64,000 nucleotides of DNA, from the NCBI GenBank assembly GCA_034359265.1, contig CP136896.1, forward strand, positions 66,785,501-66,849,500, in the 5' to 3' direction. Below the pieces are notes generated by a model that saw only the letters and a program-made list of their open reading frames with translations, made no database searches and was not told where the DNA came from. Below, one piece after another: positions 35,813 through 47,526 of the stretch (positions within the stretch are counted from its first letter, which is position 1; every line of letters starts with the position of its first letter). This stretch comes from Canna indica (lineage: Eukaryota; Streptophyta; Magnoliopsida; Zingiberales; Cannaceae). The translations under genes and the position numbers were made by a program.

Positions 35813-36409
35813 ATGTCGGCTCACCCAAAGAAGACGATGAATGCTGGGGTCTGCGTGAAAGGGACAACCTATGTTGAATGTGATATGGATTTTTATGGAC
35901 TGGTGGAAGAAGTGATAGAGTTGCACTACTTCGGCTTGAAATCAGTGATCCTATTTAGATGTCATTGGTTCGATACAACAGAAAGGGGCATGAAAGTTCA
36001 TCCAAAATACAAACTTGTTGAGGTTAATTACAAATCGAAATTGGCAGCAAATGAGCCTTTTATATTGGCATCACAAGCCGAACAAGTATATTACACGAAG
36101 TATCCGGCTCGAAATAAAGATAGAGCGGATTGGCGTGTAGTCTGTAAGATAAAAGGTAGAGGAAAAATTGATCCGATAGTAGGAGAAAATGATCCTCCTG
36201 GTTTCTATCAAGAAGATGATCTTCCTGCTGTGGATCGTATTATTCCAATACTCGAGGATGCAGACACAACGTCAATTCAATTAGAAGTTGAATATGCTGA
36301 TGATGACGATCATGAAATTGAGGAAGCTGGAGATGAAGAAGATGAAGAAGAGGAAGAAGAGGAAGAAGAAGAAGAATTCGAAGACTATTATTCAGATGAT
36401 GAGGAATAA
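35813..36409 (+). CDS. Truncated TNP2 remnant: DUF4216 domain with acidic tail
   Basis: An open frame of 198 codons. Residues 8-120 (NAGVCVKGTTYVECDMDFYG, VILFRCHWFDTTERG, VEVNYKSKLAANEPFILASQ, QVYYTKYPARNKDRADWRVV) match the DUF4216 domain that follows the transposase core in plant TNP2-type proteins. The tail, from about 165, is almost pure Glu/Asp and ends in SDDEE. The TNP2 catalytic part is gone: the start region ATGTCGGCT matches sequence that in CACTA-2 lies upstream of the transposase, so a deletion joined it to DUF4216 in frame. It may be translated as a mini-protein without transposase activity. Whether it is expressed is unknown. Confidence 0.75.
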   Translation: MSAHPKKTMNAGVCVKGTTYVECDMDFYGLVEEVIELHYFGLKSVILFRCHWFDTTERGMKVHPKYKLVEVNYKSKLAANEPFILASQAEQVYYTKYPARNKDRADWRVVCKIKGRGKIDPIVGENDPPGFYQEDDLPAVDRIIPILEDADTTSIQLEVEYADDDDHEIEEAGDEEDEEEEEEEEEEEFEDYYSDDEE

Positions 36410-36484
36410 TTGTAAAGTATATATTTTATTAAATATATCTCTACTATTTATACAATAATATGATTATATGTATGTTCGACAGAT

Positions 36485-37999
36485 ATGTCTGGTCGTGGTT
36501 ATCGACGCAGGAGAGCTTCGGAGTCTCCGATCGGTGAGACTCCAGCACTTACTCATGCTGCTGATCCTCCTGTTGCTGATCCTCATGAGGATGATACTGC
36601 CGAGGCTAGTACATCCAGACGCAGGCGGCCACGCGGGCCAAACAGGTGGCAGCCTCCACCAGTCACAGAGTCACGTAGATTGATTAGCGTGATTGGGGAA
36701 CGGTAATATATCATGAATTATGAATCATTACAAATTTATTATATCATAATATAATATTAAAATTTATTTTTGTTGTGCAGGTTCGAGCAAGAAGAAGTGT
36801 CGAGGAGCATTTCTTCTACTATTCGACGATACATGCACGAGGCATGGCCTACGTGGTCTCACGTGCCTAGCGAGCACGTCGACATGTTATGGCGCGAGTT
36901 TGAGGCACGTATTATTATTATTTTTTACATGCATGATGATATATTAATATTGGTACTGATATTATTATTTTGCAGGCTCGCTATACATGGGCCGAGGACC
37001 AAAGGCCCTTCATTTACGCTGCCTGGGAGTCTATTTCCCGGGCAAGGTACAACGGGCAGCTGGGGCAGGCTCGGTCCCAAGCGATGGCCGGAGCTGGGAC
37101 CACTAACATCGCGGAGACTCGGGGATACGGCCCCGGTTGGATTACTCCGGATATATGGGACCAGCTCGTGGGGATATAGTTGACGGATCGATGGCAGGAG
37201 GTTTCTCGGAATGCGGCTAGAAATCGCATGTCGGGGGGAGCAGCGCGTCACACCGGCGGCTCTGTTGCATTTGCAGTGCACGCAAACCGTATGGTAAGTA
37301 TATCGTTTAATTATATATTTTATTTGTTATTATGTGTACTAATTAATGTATTTGTTTTGTAAATGTAGACGACGGTGTCGGATGACGGGAGTGTCCAGCG
37401 ACCCTCCCCGATGGCGGTGTTTGAGCGGACTCACCGTCGAGCACATGGGACAGGGGAGTACATCCACAACCGCGCTGCATACATTATGGTAATTATATAT
37501 TTGTTTAAGTTATTCATTATATATTTATAATTTAAGTTTTATGATAAATATTAAACAAAAAATCAAACTCGAGTAGGAGACCTACAGCCAGACGGTGGTG
37601 CAGCGCGGGGGTACCCCCGAGGACTTTGACGCAGCATCGTGGGTCGAGGCCGCAGGTGGTTGGGACCATGGCCGCGTATATGGCTTCGCAGATAGTGGTC
37701 ATGCGCGAGCCGTGCTAGGGCCACTTGGGGCACCGACCCCTCCGGTCGCTGGTGAGCGGCCGTCCACCTCTAGATCCAATTATGATCATAGTAGCAGAAT
37801 AAGGACTCTAGAGGAGACGGTCGCGCGTCAGAGTCAGATGATGGAGGAGATGCATGCTATGCTACGCAACATGTCAGGTCATTCCGCAGCAGACATCTCT
37901 TCGGCATCATCTAATCCATCGTCCTCGACTCAGTCCACGCCGGTGTACACTCAAGCACTCCAGACCCCGCCATATGATCCAGACCATCCTCCATCGTGA
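36485..37999 (+). pseudogene. Plant transposase (Ptta/En-Spm, TNPA-like) gene, five exons, one stop codon
   Basis: Exons 36485-36702, 36781-36904, 36976-37293, 37369-37488 and 37577-37999 keep one frame for 400 codons except for a TAG at 37177-37179 (after WDQLVGI). Intron 2 would need a GC donor (GAG|GCACGT); the others are GT-AG. Features: an N-terminal Arg-rich patch (RRRRPRGPNRWQ), SISSTIRRYMHEAWPTWSHV, then WITPDIWDQLV, HTGGSVAFA, the PSPMAVFERTHRR block and a C-terminal coiled-coil-like TLEETVARQSQMMEEMHAML. This is the partner gene usually found beside TNP2 in CACTA elements and is thought to bind the subterminal repeats. A single stop makes it a young pseudogene, or a read-through candidate. 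Confidence 0.8.
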
Positions 38000-38289
38000 T
38001 CGTGAGATTTTTTGTTTGGATATTGAACTTGTTACTGAGATATTGAACTTGTTTAACTTATTTTGTTTGGATATTGATACTTCAATTTTGCATTTGAATT
38101 ATTTTTATACTATCGTGGATAATTATCAATATAAATATAATTGTTTTGGTGTATATCTTGGTGTGTTTGTGATGTGTGAATGAATGTGTGTATGAGGGTA
38201 TGGGTGTGTGAGTTATGTATCAGATAATGTATCAATGTATCAATGGAAATTAGAAATTGTAAATTTTTCTGCTTGCAGGTGAACATCAT

Positions 38290-38670
38290 CTGCAACGGCT
38301 TTCCCACGGCCGTCCGTTGGAAAGCCGTTGCTAAAAGTGTATCGAAAGTCGTTGCTGATGACCTACAGCCACGGCTTAGCGACGGGGTTTTACTAACGGC
38401 GTTGCTACGGACTCGTGGCCGTTGCTATTAATTTTATCAGCAACGGCTGCGGGTCTGTGGCAAAACCGTCGCTGATAATATTTTTAGCGACGGCCCGAGC
38501 GGCCGTTGCTGATAATCTTTTGAGCGACGGCCCGAGCGGCCGTTGCTGATCCGTTGCTAAGTCATCAGCAACGCGACTTTCTATCACGGCGCTATTGCAA
38601 CGGCTCGGCCGTTGCTGATGCACTTCAGCAACGGCTCAGCAACGGCATCAGCCGTTGCTGATGGCCATTT
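38290..38670. repeat. Right subterminal palindromic repeats of CACTA-1
   Basis: Repeated GCCGTTGCTGA and its inverse TCAGCAACGGC at irregular spacing, with variants such as AGCGACGGCCCGAGCGGCCG. They mirror the left array and end in the terminal TTTCTAGTAGTG. Confidence 0.8.
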
Positions 38671-38684
38671 TTCTAGTAGTGGTC

Positions 38685-39111
38685 TTTAGGTTTAAAGATT
38701 GCTGGATTATTAAAAAGCATAAAGTAGGGAGATACCCAACACTTTTACACAATGTTCGGATAAGATGCATTATGATTTAGTAATATATGGTACGATAGAG
38801 TGTAGTACTATAATTATTGTTATTCTGTTTGAAAAAATGATCGATATGGTACGATATGATTAAATGAAGTAGCTACGGAAGAGAACATCTTGATTGAGCC
38901 GATGAAGAACGATAAGAAAAAGTCTAATCAGATATAGATAAATAAAAGATATAAGAGGAATCATAAAATTTGATTGACAATATTTTATGAATAAAAATTC
39001 ATTAAACCATGTGAAACTATCAAATCCATGATTTTAGCTAAATTCATCATGGTTTTCAAACCATGAGATTACCACCATAAATCATGATCATCCCTTGGAA
39101 ATATTTTCATA
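38685..39111. other. Spacer between CACTA-1 and CACTA-3
   Basis: About 430 bp of AT-rich DNA, partly with GGTACGATA-type short direct repeats near 38790 and 38848. Nothing coding was seen. Confidence 0.6.
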
Positions 39112-40702
39112 CAACACTACAAAAAAATAGGGTATCACCAACGGACTAAATCTGTTGGTAATAGTCATAAATCCATTGGTAATACTATTACCAACGGACT
39201 TCTGTTGGTAAAATCCGTTGGTGATACCCTGCTAGGTATTACCGACGAATATTACAACATCCGTTGGTAATACCAACGAATAAAAATATCCGTTGGTAAT
39301 ATCAACAGATATTTTTCTATTGGTATTACCAACGGATTTGTGTTTGTTGGTATTACCAACAGATTTGTGTTTGTTGGTATTACTCTGTTGGTAATATCAA
39401 CGAATAGATCCGTTGGTAACATCCATAGTTATTACCAACAGATATACTTTCACTAGTGATATCAATTTATACACTTTGGTATACCAACAGTTATCCATTG
39501 GTAATATCATTTCTATACATTTAATCTACTTTTTGGTTATCGAATTACACACATATATATCAAATTTTCTAATTATACAACCACTCACATTTTCATAACC
39601 AATCATACACATACATATTTAAGAAACCAAACTCACATTTTCATAACCAACTCATCTACCAAAATACATATATAACCAACCCTTTCAACATATATATGAA
39701 AATATTTTGATTAAAACCAACTGTTGGTATACATTAGTCAAAAACTGTTGGTATACATTAGTCAACTCTTTCAACAAAATACATATAAAACTAATTGTTG
39801 GTATACATTAGTTGAAACTCCTATAATTATCCAAATTTAGAAATCTCTCGATTCCTTGCATAAATTCATTAGTGGTGCAACCTGGATAAAAACAAACACA
39901 TAGCGTACTTTAAATTAGCTTTTCGTCAAGATAACAATATATTGATGAAGAACAATGATGGTGAACCAAATTGACCTTTTGAAGAACATAATGTTCATTT
40001 TAGCAAGCAAAAGAAAAGCTTACTACTAGAAACCCAGTTAAGTGCAAGGAATCACATAAAATAAGGTCTAATAAGAAATATAAAAGTAAACCAAGCACAA
40101 AATAGAGAGTTAAGTATTTATTACATGTACATGTACATGTAGATAGAACTATGAACACCTATGTACCTTGACAGGTGCCTTTGAAGAGCTGCGATTTTTC
40201 TGTCTCACGAATATCTACACCAAAAGATAACATGTTAAAAAAATTCAGCAAACAATATTTGCAAAGAGTTATAGGTTTAGAGGATTATGCTCCAATGACC
40301 TAATTAATAAGAAAGTTAACATTCTCAGCACTATCACTGATTTAGTACTCCTACTTAGAAATAGAACATGTTCCAGGCATGTCGTCCCATGTTATCAACA
40401 AATTGTTGTCATAACTCATAAGAAAAAAAATCAAAGGTTTAAGAAAAAAATTATCTTTAACATATGCCAAGGTAACAAAACATGTCAAGGATTTGAATAT
40501 GCTTCAATTGTTGTCATAACATACATGAAGTAGTACTGAAAAAAATTATCTTTAATATATGCCAAGGTAACAAAACATGTCCATCTTAAGGTTTAAAAAA
40601 TTATACCAGCAGTTGCACATGGTCTAATCAGTCCTACTTCACATACATGCTATCCAAATTAAATATTAATATACTTCACCTTGCATCATCTCAGTCTATT
40701 AT

Positions 40703-40746
40703 AGAGAGAGAGAGGGGGGGGGGGGAGAGAGAGAGAGAGAGAGAGA
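40703..40746. repeat. Purine simple repeat (AG)n(G)n(AG)n
   Basis: About 44 bp of AG units interrupted by a run of about 12 G. All purine on one strand, so it could form triplex or G-rich structures. It lies inside CACTA-3. Confidence 0.85.
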
Positions 40747-42274
40747 TTGAGATAAATTTTCCAATTCAAAGTAAGATGGTAATAACTTTTGTTTAAGAAA
40801 ATATACATGGCTTGAGGCTTGAACTAATGAAACCAGACAACTAGAAAGACTTAGAAGTCTGTTTGCCTGAAATCAGTAATGATTTCATTTATATCAATGC
40901 TCACATATCAATATCTGCTTTGGTAATACTACATCCTTCAAGTAGGTGATAGATCATAGAACAAACAAATGACTATTTTTTTAATTTACACGCGTACTAA
41001 TAGGAACTTTAGAATAAAGAATATAAAAAAAGTGGGAACTCTGACAATATTTTTTCATTTCTTGCTATTAATTTTGATCTCACATCATATGCTGACTAAT
41101 GCTTGGTACTAGTTTAGATGTGTAGTTTTAACACGATTTTGACTCAATCTATGTCTAATTCATTAAATCAAACACATTTAAGAGTAATCATATATGTATA
41201 TATATATACCTTTTTATGTGCAAATGCATGCCAAAGATAAATAGAGGTGTAGTAGAATGACTTGATAAGTTCAATTAATGAGGAAGACAAATGTGCAAAA
41301 CAAATAAGATGTTGGTTCTTGGTTACTATCGGAGTTTCAGATCAGTTCAAACCTAATCAAATTGAACCTAATATATGTTATTTTTATCAAATATTTCAAA
41401 AGCATAATATTAAAAATGATAAGACATATTTCTAGAAATAGAAATGTATTACTGACTGATGTTCAAAATCAAGTGATTTGAAATTGAAAGATCAAGTTAA
41501 ATCAAAATTAATTTTGGATGCATTAAACCTGAACTAAACTAAACTTAAAAAATTGGACCAAACAAGAAGTTCTGGTTCAATTGGGTTTCTCACAAATTTT
41601 ACATGCATGCTGAACAAAGAATCACAATAAAATAAAACTCAATCATGACAGAATGAAGGGTAAAAAAAAACAAAGGAACTTAAATCAAAATAATTTTGCC
41701 GCGAGGGCAAGATACAACTTTTACCATGATTGCTAGTTGCAAAGATCGAATTTTTAGGGCAAATTCAGATCCATAGATCAATAGATGGATATGCACATAA
41801 AGACGAAAACAAAGAAAATAGTCCAAGCTGACAAGGAACAAGAGACAAACCATGATTATCTACTTCACACCTAGGGAAGATAAGAAAAACTACTCAGGTG
41901 ATATAAATGGACGCAAAGAAAACACTTATGAATGTCTAGGGAAGATAAAACACCACAAATTAGGAACTATTTGCAAGGCAGTTGTAAGACTAACTATGCA
42001 GATGTAAGAAAATTGTATGAACTAATTAAAACCTGATCACTTTACATTCTTCATCAAAATACTCTAAAATAAGAAAAAGTTAGTTGCCACTTGCAAAAGT
42101 GCAGCATAACCAATTTTACTAGAAACATTTAGCAGAATGGAATAAGATAATTACATGTTTTTTACTTTTGTGAAAGTGTATAGACGATAGTAATTCCAGA
42201 AATCATAGGAAGGCAATACAAGAAAAATTGCAATTAAAACTACAGATTCCAGTAACATACCTTCCAGTGATTTT

Positions 42275-42375
42275 TTGAACAATATGATTCTAAATATTTG
42301 TAAGCCGATCAATTATGTCTCTAAATGTTGGTATGTCAGCAGGGTTTTCACTCTAGCAATGTTCAATTAGCCTAT
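42275..42375 (-). pseudogene. Captured protein-kinase C-terminal fragment with stop codons (in CACTA-3)
   Basis: On the minus strand the translation reads LIEHC-stop-SENPAD(I)PTFRDIIDRLTNI-stop. This matches kinase subdomain XI, LIExCWxExPxxRPTFxxII, as in Raf-like / integrin-linked-type plant kinases. The invariant Trp codon has become TAG and the invariant Arg of RPTF has become Ile, so it is dead. A donor-like GTATGT follows at the end of the segment. It looks like a host-gene piece carried by the transposon. Which kinase gene it came from cannot be told by eye. Confidence 0.6.
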
Positions 42376-43450
42376 GAGAAAAAAACATGTCTGCTATAGT
42401 AAAGTGATATATGTGTATATATAACTAAAGAAAAATGATATAGTAATGAACATTCTTTCTTCTATACACATACATGGAGAACCCTTTGCATTCATGTCCT
42501 CGTTACAACTATGAGGCTGTTCCATAAAGGGCATAAAGGGAATGTTCTTGTGGTTCTTTCACGGAACTGGAGCATCATGATTAGTACAGCTAACAAGCTA
42601 GTTGGCAAAGGAAAAAAACTTGGTTTCACTTCATATTACAAAGGAAGAATCAGTACATACAACAATCAGTGGCAACCATAAAGTCATACGTTGGATGGTA
42701 GAGATGCTTTGAGATGGGTCTGCACTCTGCAGAACCATTACATGGTAGTTGGAGATGACAAAATATATAGGATATTATACTAGGCCTTTTAAATAGAGCA
42801 ACAACATATAAGAGTTGGAAACTATTTATATACCTCTAATGCCAAAAGAGTTAGCTATTTATTCTTACTATATAGTAGCAACCATACTAAAATGTTGAAT
42901 AAATACCTTTGATTCATGCTAAGCCCTTGAATACAGATGTACTCAATTAAGAGGACTATGTGGAGAACCACTTCAATTATCGTTGGATGGAAGGACTATG
43001 TGGAGAACCTCGTTGAGTACACAAGTTGCATGACAGAAAAGTTTTTCTTTTATCTTAGTTTCATGACTTACTTTGTGACAACTTTGAGCTTCATTTTTGT
43101 GGAAACATCTGAAGAAAGAAAAGCCTCAATAAAGCTGGGAGATTCCGAGTCTAAATTCTATGTACAAATACTATAAAAAGCACAAAACTTTCCAGATCTT
43201 TACCACCATCAGCTAGTACAAATACTATGTAGCACTAAACAAAATAAGTCATTATCATCTTTCATAAATAAAAATCAATTTATAATAGTCATCAATATGC
43301 CTAGACATAGAATAGTGATTATTTAACAGATGTTTGTTCCTATGTGTCTATCTCCGTCCATAAAAAGTTAAGACAAATTTAGAACCTAAATTAACACTTA
43401 GACCATAATTATGCCTTAAGCTTTTCTCTTTTTTCCCCTTATGTAGATAC

Positions 43451-43878
43451 CTGATTCTTTGTAAACTCCTTGGGATGATCATTTTCAGAACCATGCTCTG
43501 CATCCCAATCTTCCCATGCACTAATCAAGCTTACATCATAGGCTCCTTGACAAATGCAAACACTGAAGACATAGAATAGTATTACCATTTTACTAAAACA
43601 TTAATATATACTGATAAATGAACTTATAAGCATAAATCTTCAGGACAATAATGTTCAAAGAAATTGACCAGTTTCCTTCTGCTAATGTTCAGGGCTGGTG
43701 AATTAATAGTACTACCAGTTTCCTTCTGCCAAGAAATTGATGCAAGAAGACCAAATTATTTAAACATTATCAGCATGAGCACACAAATTTAAGAAAATAA
43801 GAACATACTGCTTTAGAGCTTGGATTCCTCTGTTGGGTGCTCCTCTTTGTTTGACTGGAGGCCTAAGTTTTATCCCAG
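43451..43878 (-). pseudogene. Two captured exons of an unidentified host gene (in CACTA-3)
   Basis: Exon a (43809-43878) reads GIKLRPPVKQRGAPNRGIQA, then LK. Exon b (43451-43562) reads VCICQGAYDVSLISAWEDWD, then AEHGSENDHPKEFTKNQ. Acceptors (TTGCAG, CTTCAG) and donors (GTATGT, GTATCT) are in place, and the exons join in frame across the codon split 2+1, with no stop. The composition is that of a normal protein. I do not recognise the family. Preserved splicing suggests capture from genomic DNA rather than from mRNA. Confidence 0.5.
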
Positions 43879-44951
43879 CTGCAAGGACAATACTTTCCCT
43901 TCCTCAATCAATAAAAAGAATGGAGAGAAGTAAAATAAGAATCAAGGATTAATGAAGCGCTCAAAGTCAATATCACCACCCAATCCAAAAGTTCACTTTT
44001 TCCACATAAACGCGAAGTAAGGACAACCGTGAGAGTAAATTGCAACACCTATAATATCATTTTTCACATTATAAACTATCGGGAATCATCAAATGAGCAA
44101 AGATAAAAGCAGTGGAGGCATTCCAACCGTGCATAATCTATCAAACACTTTAAACGACGAGAAAAAAAAGGATCTTTTGCATACCTTGTGGAAAGGGATC
44201 AGTTCCAGCTAACTCTTGGTTGGGGCAAACTCATCCGCCTTCCCTACTCGATCGATCTCTGTATTAGGAAAATTAAAATAAAATATAGAGAAATAGAAAA
44301 ATGTCAGGAACGCGATAAAGTGGTAACTTGGTGCTCATATCTGTACGTCCTTAGGTTCGTATCTACAACCATTCGTCTTCTTCTTCCGTAAACCACAGCA
44401 ACTTGGGTTTTAGGTAATCCTTCACCTTGCGGGGAAGCGATCTCCGCCCAAAGATCGTTCCCCTTGTCTGAACGTGTTGAAGATTATGGAGGAAACAGAG
44501 ATAAATTTGGGGGTGAATTAAATTTAGATCGGGAAGGAAGAGCAACTACGGGTACCATGAGCAGAACCAGTTAAACAACTTTGATAAGCGACGAGTGATC
44601 CTCTAAGAGAGAGAGAGAGAGGGGAACGTACCAGGTGAGCTACAGCAGATCGACAAATTGGGAGTGTGTGCAGACTCGGTAGAGGCATTTCATCGGTTGG
44701 GGAAAAAAAGAGCAAGCGGGGTTTTTGGTCGGCAGAGAGAATTAAAATAATAGAGCCGGAAACCAACAAAGCTTACTTCGATAGCCAAAGGTCGCCTCTT
44801 TTCTCCTTCGATCCTCCTCTTCCCGTAAAAGACTGGCACCGAGAAGGGAGCGAGAGCAGGTGGACGGAGAAAGGCGAGGAATGAGCAGAGAAAGAAGCGG
44901 CACCGAGAACAGATCACTAGGGTAATGTTGAATCCCCGACAATGAGAACGG

Positions 44952-45115
44952 CGAGGTGTCACAGGCTGAGGTCGCGCGGAATGGGGAGGCATCGCAGGGC
45001 GAGGTCGAGCGGAATGGGGAGGCATCGCAGAGAGAGGTCACGGAACGGGGAGGTGTTGCAGGGAGAGGTCACGCAAGACGAGGAGGTGTTGTAGGGAGAG
45101 GTAGCGTGGGGAGTT
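44952..45115. repeat. Imperfect ~33-bp minisatellite near the right end of CACTA-3
   Basis: About five units built on GGGGAGGCATCGCAGGGCGA or its variant GGGGAGGTGTTGCAGGGAGA. Later units drift (GTGTTGTAGGGAGAGGTAGC). The antisense open frames with PPHSARP/DASPFR repeats in this area stem from it. Confidence 0.75.
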
Positions 45116-45557
45116 TGTCGGCTGGGAAAAATTAAGGGGATCGTCGTATTAGGGCTGAAAAAAATATGGCGTAAAAATAATATTTTGGTGAGTTAGTAGG
45201 GGGGAAATATTTGGTCGGCTGAAATAGAATGGAGAAAAAATTATAGGCTGATTTACCAACGGATTTTTTAATCCGTTGGTAATTTTGTTGGTAATACCAA
45301 CAAACTAAATCCGTTGATAACAAATCCGTTGGTGATGCTATGTTTTCTTGTAGTGCAAGAGATTGAACAATACCATACCACGTAAAATCATACCTTACAA
45401 TATAATAAACAAGGGGTTAGTAGCATGGTGCACACATGTTGGAAAAATACATTTACTTTCTTAAACTCTAAAATTTGTAAGAAAAATTAATGCCACACAA
45501 TTACATGAATTTAAGAACACCAAAAATAAATAAGAATTAATTAAGGAAAGATCTTAC

Positions 45558-46250
45558 TTGACGTAGACATAATTATAGCGGAAGCAATTTTTTTAATCTC
45601 CGGAAATAACTAGATCTTCCTCTACAGCACTTTCTCAAAAGGCTCTGCTTTGATGGGGAAAGCAACCATGAGCTAAGGTTTCTAATCCCGTATCATCTCA
45701 TATGTGTAGAGGGGGCTTAGCCACTATTTATAATTGATAAAATGAGCTTGTCCATCACGAGCTTCATTAATAGGGCCTACACTAGATTGACGTAGACATA
45801 ATTATAGTGAAGACAATTTTCTAAATCTCCAGGAATAACTAGATCTTCCACTACAGCACTTTCTCAAAAGGCTCCGCTTTGACGGGGAAAGCAATAATGA
45901 ACTAGGGTTTCTAATCATATATCATCTCACGTGTGTAGAGGAGACCTAGCATCTATTTATAATTGATCAAATGAGCTCATCCATCATGAGATTCATTAAT
46001 CGGGCCTACACTTGATTGACGTAAACATAATTATAGCAGAGGTAATTTTCTGAATCTCTAGGAATAACTAGATCTTCATCTACAGCACTTTCTCAAATTA
46101 AAGGCTCTGCTTTGATGAGGAAAGCAACCATGAGCTAGGGTTTCTAATCTCGTATCATCTCATGTGTGTAGAGCGGACCTAGCCTCTATTTATAGTTGAT
46201 CAAATGGGCTCGTCTATCATGAGCTTCATTAATCGGGTCTACACTTGACT
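45558..46250. repeat. Three tandem copies of a 229-bp unit
   Basis: Copies start at 45558, 45787 and 46016, each with TTGACGTA(G/A)ACATAATTATA. Each contains AACTAGATCTTC, TACAGCACTTTCTCAAA, GGCTCYGCTTTGA, TTTCTAATC and TATTTATAATTGAT. Roughly 90 percent alike by eye, no coding. The third copy ends near 46250. Confidence 0.85.
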
Positions 46251-46717
46251 AATCACACCAATCAGGATTAAGTGTTTCGAGCTCAAGCCACGTTGATCAA
46301 ATTAAATGAGTTTATATGCATCTCAAATAGGATCATAAGATTAACACATTTAAATCAAAAACCACAAATATTAACCGTAGCCCACAAAAAGAATATTTTA
46401 AAAATTATATATATATATATAAACATTCTAACAAAATTAATATTTTTGATAAATTTAACTTAAATTTATTTATCTTGAATTGAATTGAATTAAATTCCAA
46501 ACCAAATTGAATGCAAATGGAGAAATCAAAATAAAATAAAATAGAGTAAATAGTTTCAATTACTGTACGGATATGAAATTTGAGCTACTAACTCGAATTA
46601 TATTCTTCGTCAACATTTTATAAATAGAATATATATTCAAAGTATATATTTAGAAAAATCAAACCGATTCAAAATTTTAAATGAGATACAATATAAGTAC
46701 TATCGGAGATGCATGTT
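46251..46717. other. AT-rich DNA without recognised feature
   Basis: Low-complexity AT-rich sequence between the 229-bp repeat array and a MITE. No gene was seen. Confidence 0.55.
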
Positions 46718-46720
46718 TTA

Positions 46721-47229
46721 TGGCGCATTTGTTTCACAAGATATGACTAGTTGATAGAATTTATCAAATCCTATTCGTCGTTTGCTATGAACTTCGGATA
46801 TCATCTAAGTTGGATATGACCGGATCCAAATCTGATTCTAATGAGATATAAATATCCTCCCGGAGGGTTGGGAACTAAAATTCTCAGATTTTTTTCTTCT
46901 CATATCATTTAAGTTGGATATTTGTAATATAAGTCAATGTTTTATTATTAATATGTTAAAATAATTATTTAAATTTAATTTCATAATTCTTAAAATAAAA
47001 GTTAAGTAAAATCAAATTTAAGTATTTGATTATTAATATCTGACTCCTTTATTCGGAACCAATACAAATATATAATTTCAAAATCTTATCTTTTGTGATC
47101 TTTTTATTCAAGATTTTAACAAATATTGGATATGATATATATAAGCTTATCCCACGTGATTTTTATCCTAATTAATTTCAATTGAATTCATATATGTCTG
47201 AAATTTTATCGTATGAAACAAACACACCA
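46721..47229. mobile_element. PIF/Harbinger-like MITE, 509 bp
   Basis: Termini TGGCGCATTTGTTTCA and, reversed from the other end, TGGTGTGTTTGTTTCA. The target duplication tta lies at 46718-46720 and 47230-47232. The interior is AT-rich and non-coding, with GATATCATTTAAGTTGGATA-like direct repeats. Confidence 0.72.
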
Positions 47230-47526
47230 TTAGTGTATATAATTGGAAAGGAAAACTTATTTGTATAATCAGTCATTTTATTGGTTCAATTGGAGGCGAT
47301 GATGTATTTAGGAGCAAATTTTGAGACTTGGTTTCTACTGAGTTCACAAAGTCCTTGGAATGGAGTTGTTCGCCATTCTCTCGCCAGCAATCACCGTTCA
47401 TATATTCTAGCTATATGATTAGGAAAAAAAGATCAAATATTTAATATCATCTTCCATATTTGAATGCTCTCTCATCATTAAAAGCAAAGGGTGGCAAAGT
47501 GCCTTTAAAGCGCCTTTGAGATGCAA

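Larger units (their letters stand above)
34359..38681 (+). mobile_element. CACTA-1: En/Spm (CACTA) transposon, 4323 bp, TNP2-deleted
   Basis: Ends are CACTACTAGAAA and its inverse TTTCTAGTAGTG. The 3-bp duplication gtc lies at 34356-34358 and 38682-38684, as in CACTA elements. Subterminal arrays (about 34380-34662 and 38290-38670) repeat CAGCAACGGC and its inverse GCCGTTGCTG. The interior, left to right, holds a promoter-like GC-rich leader, a 26-bp minisatellite, a long hairpin, an open DUF4216 frame and a five-exon Ptta-like gene. The Transposase_21 (TNP2) core present in CACTA-2 is missing, so it is probably non-autonomous. Perfect duplication and mostly intact genes suggest a fairly recent insertion. 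Confidence 0.93.
39115..45355. mobile_element. CACTA-3: non-autonomous CACTA element, 6241 bp, with captured exon-like fragments
   Basis: Ends are CACTACAAAAAAATAGGG and, read inward from the right, CACTACAAGAAAACATAGC. The duplication caa lies at 39112-39114 and 45356-45358. Subterminal arrays (39130-39510 and 45243-45340) repeat ATCCGTTGGTAAT and its inverse ATTACCAACGGAT. No TNP2 or Ptta gene was recognised. Instead the minus strand holds pieces resembling host exons with splice signals (43809-43878, 43451-43562, 42275-42375), so it resembles the gene-capturing CACTA elements known in plants. It also contains an AG/G-rich simple repeat at about 40703-40746 and a roughly 33-bp minisatellite near its right end. 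Confidence 0.88.

Noticed and set aside
44690..45041. Minus-strand frames with PPHSARP and DASPFR repeats
   Set aside because: Arise from the ~33-bp minisatellite at the right end of CACTA-3, in several registers.
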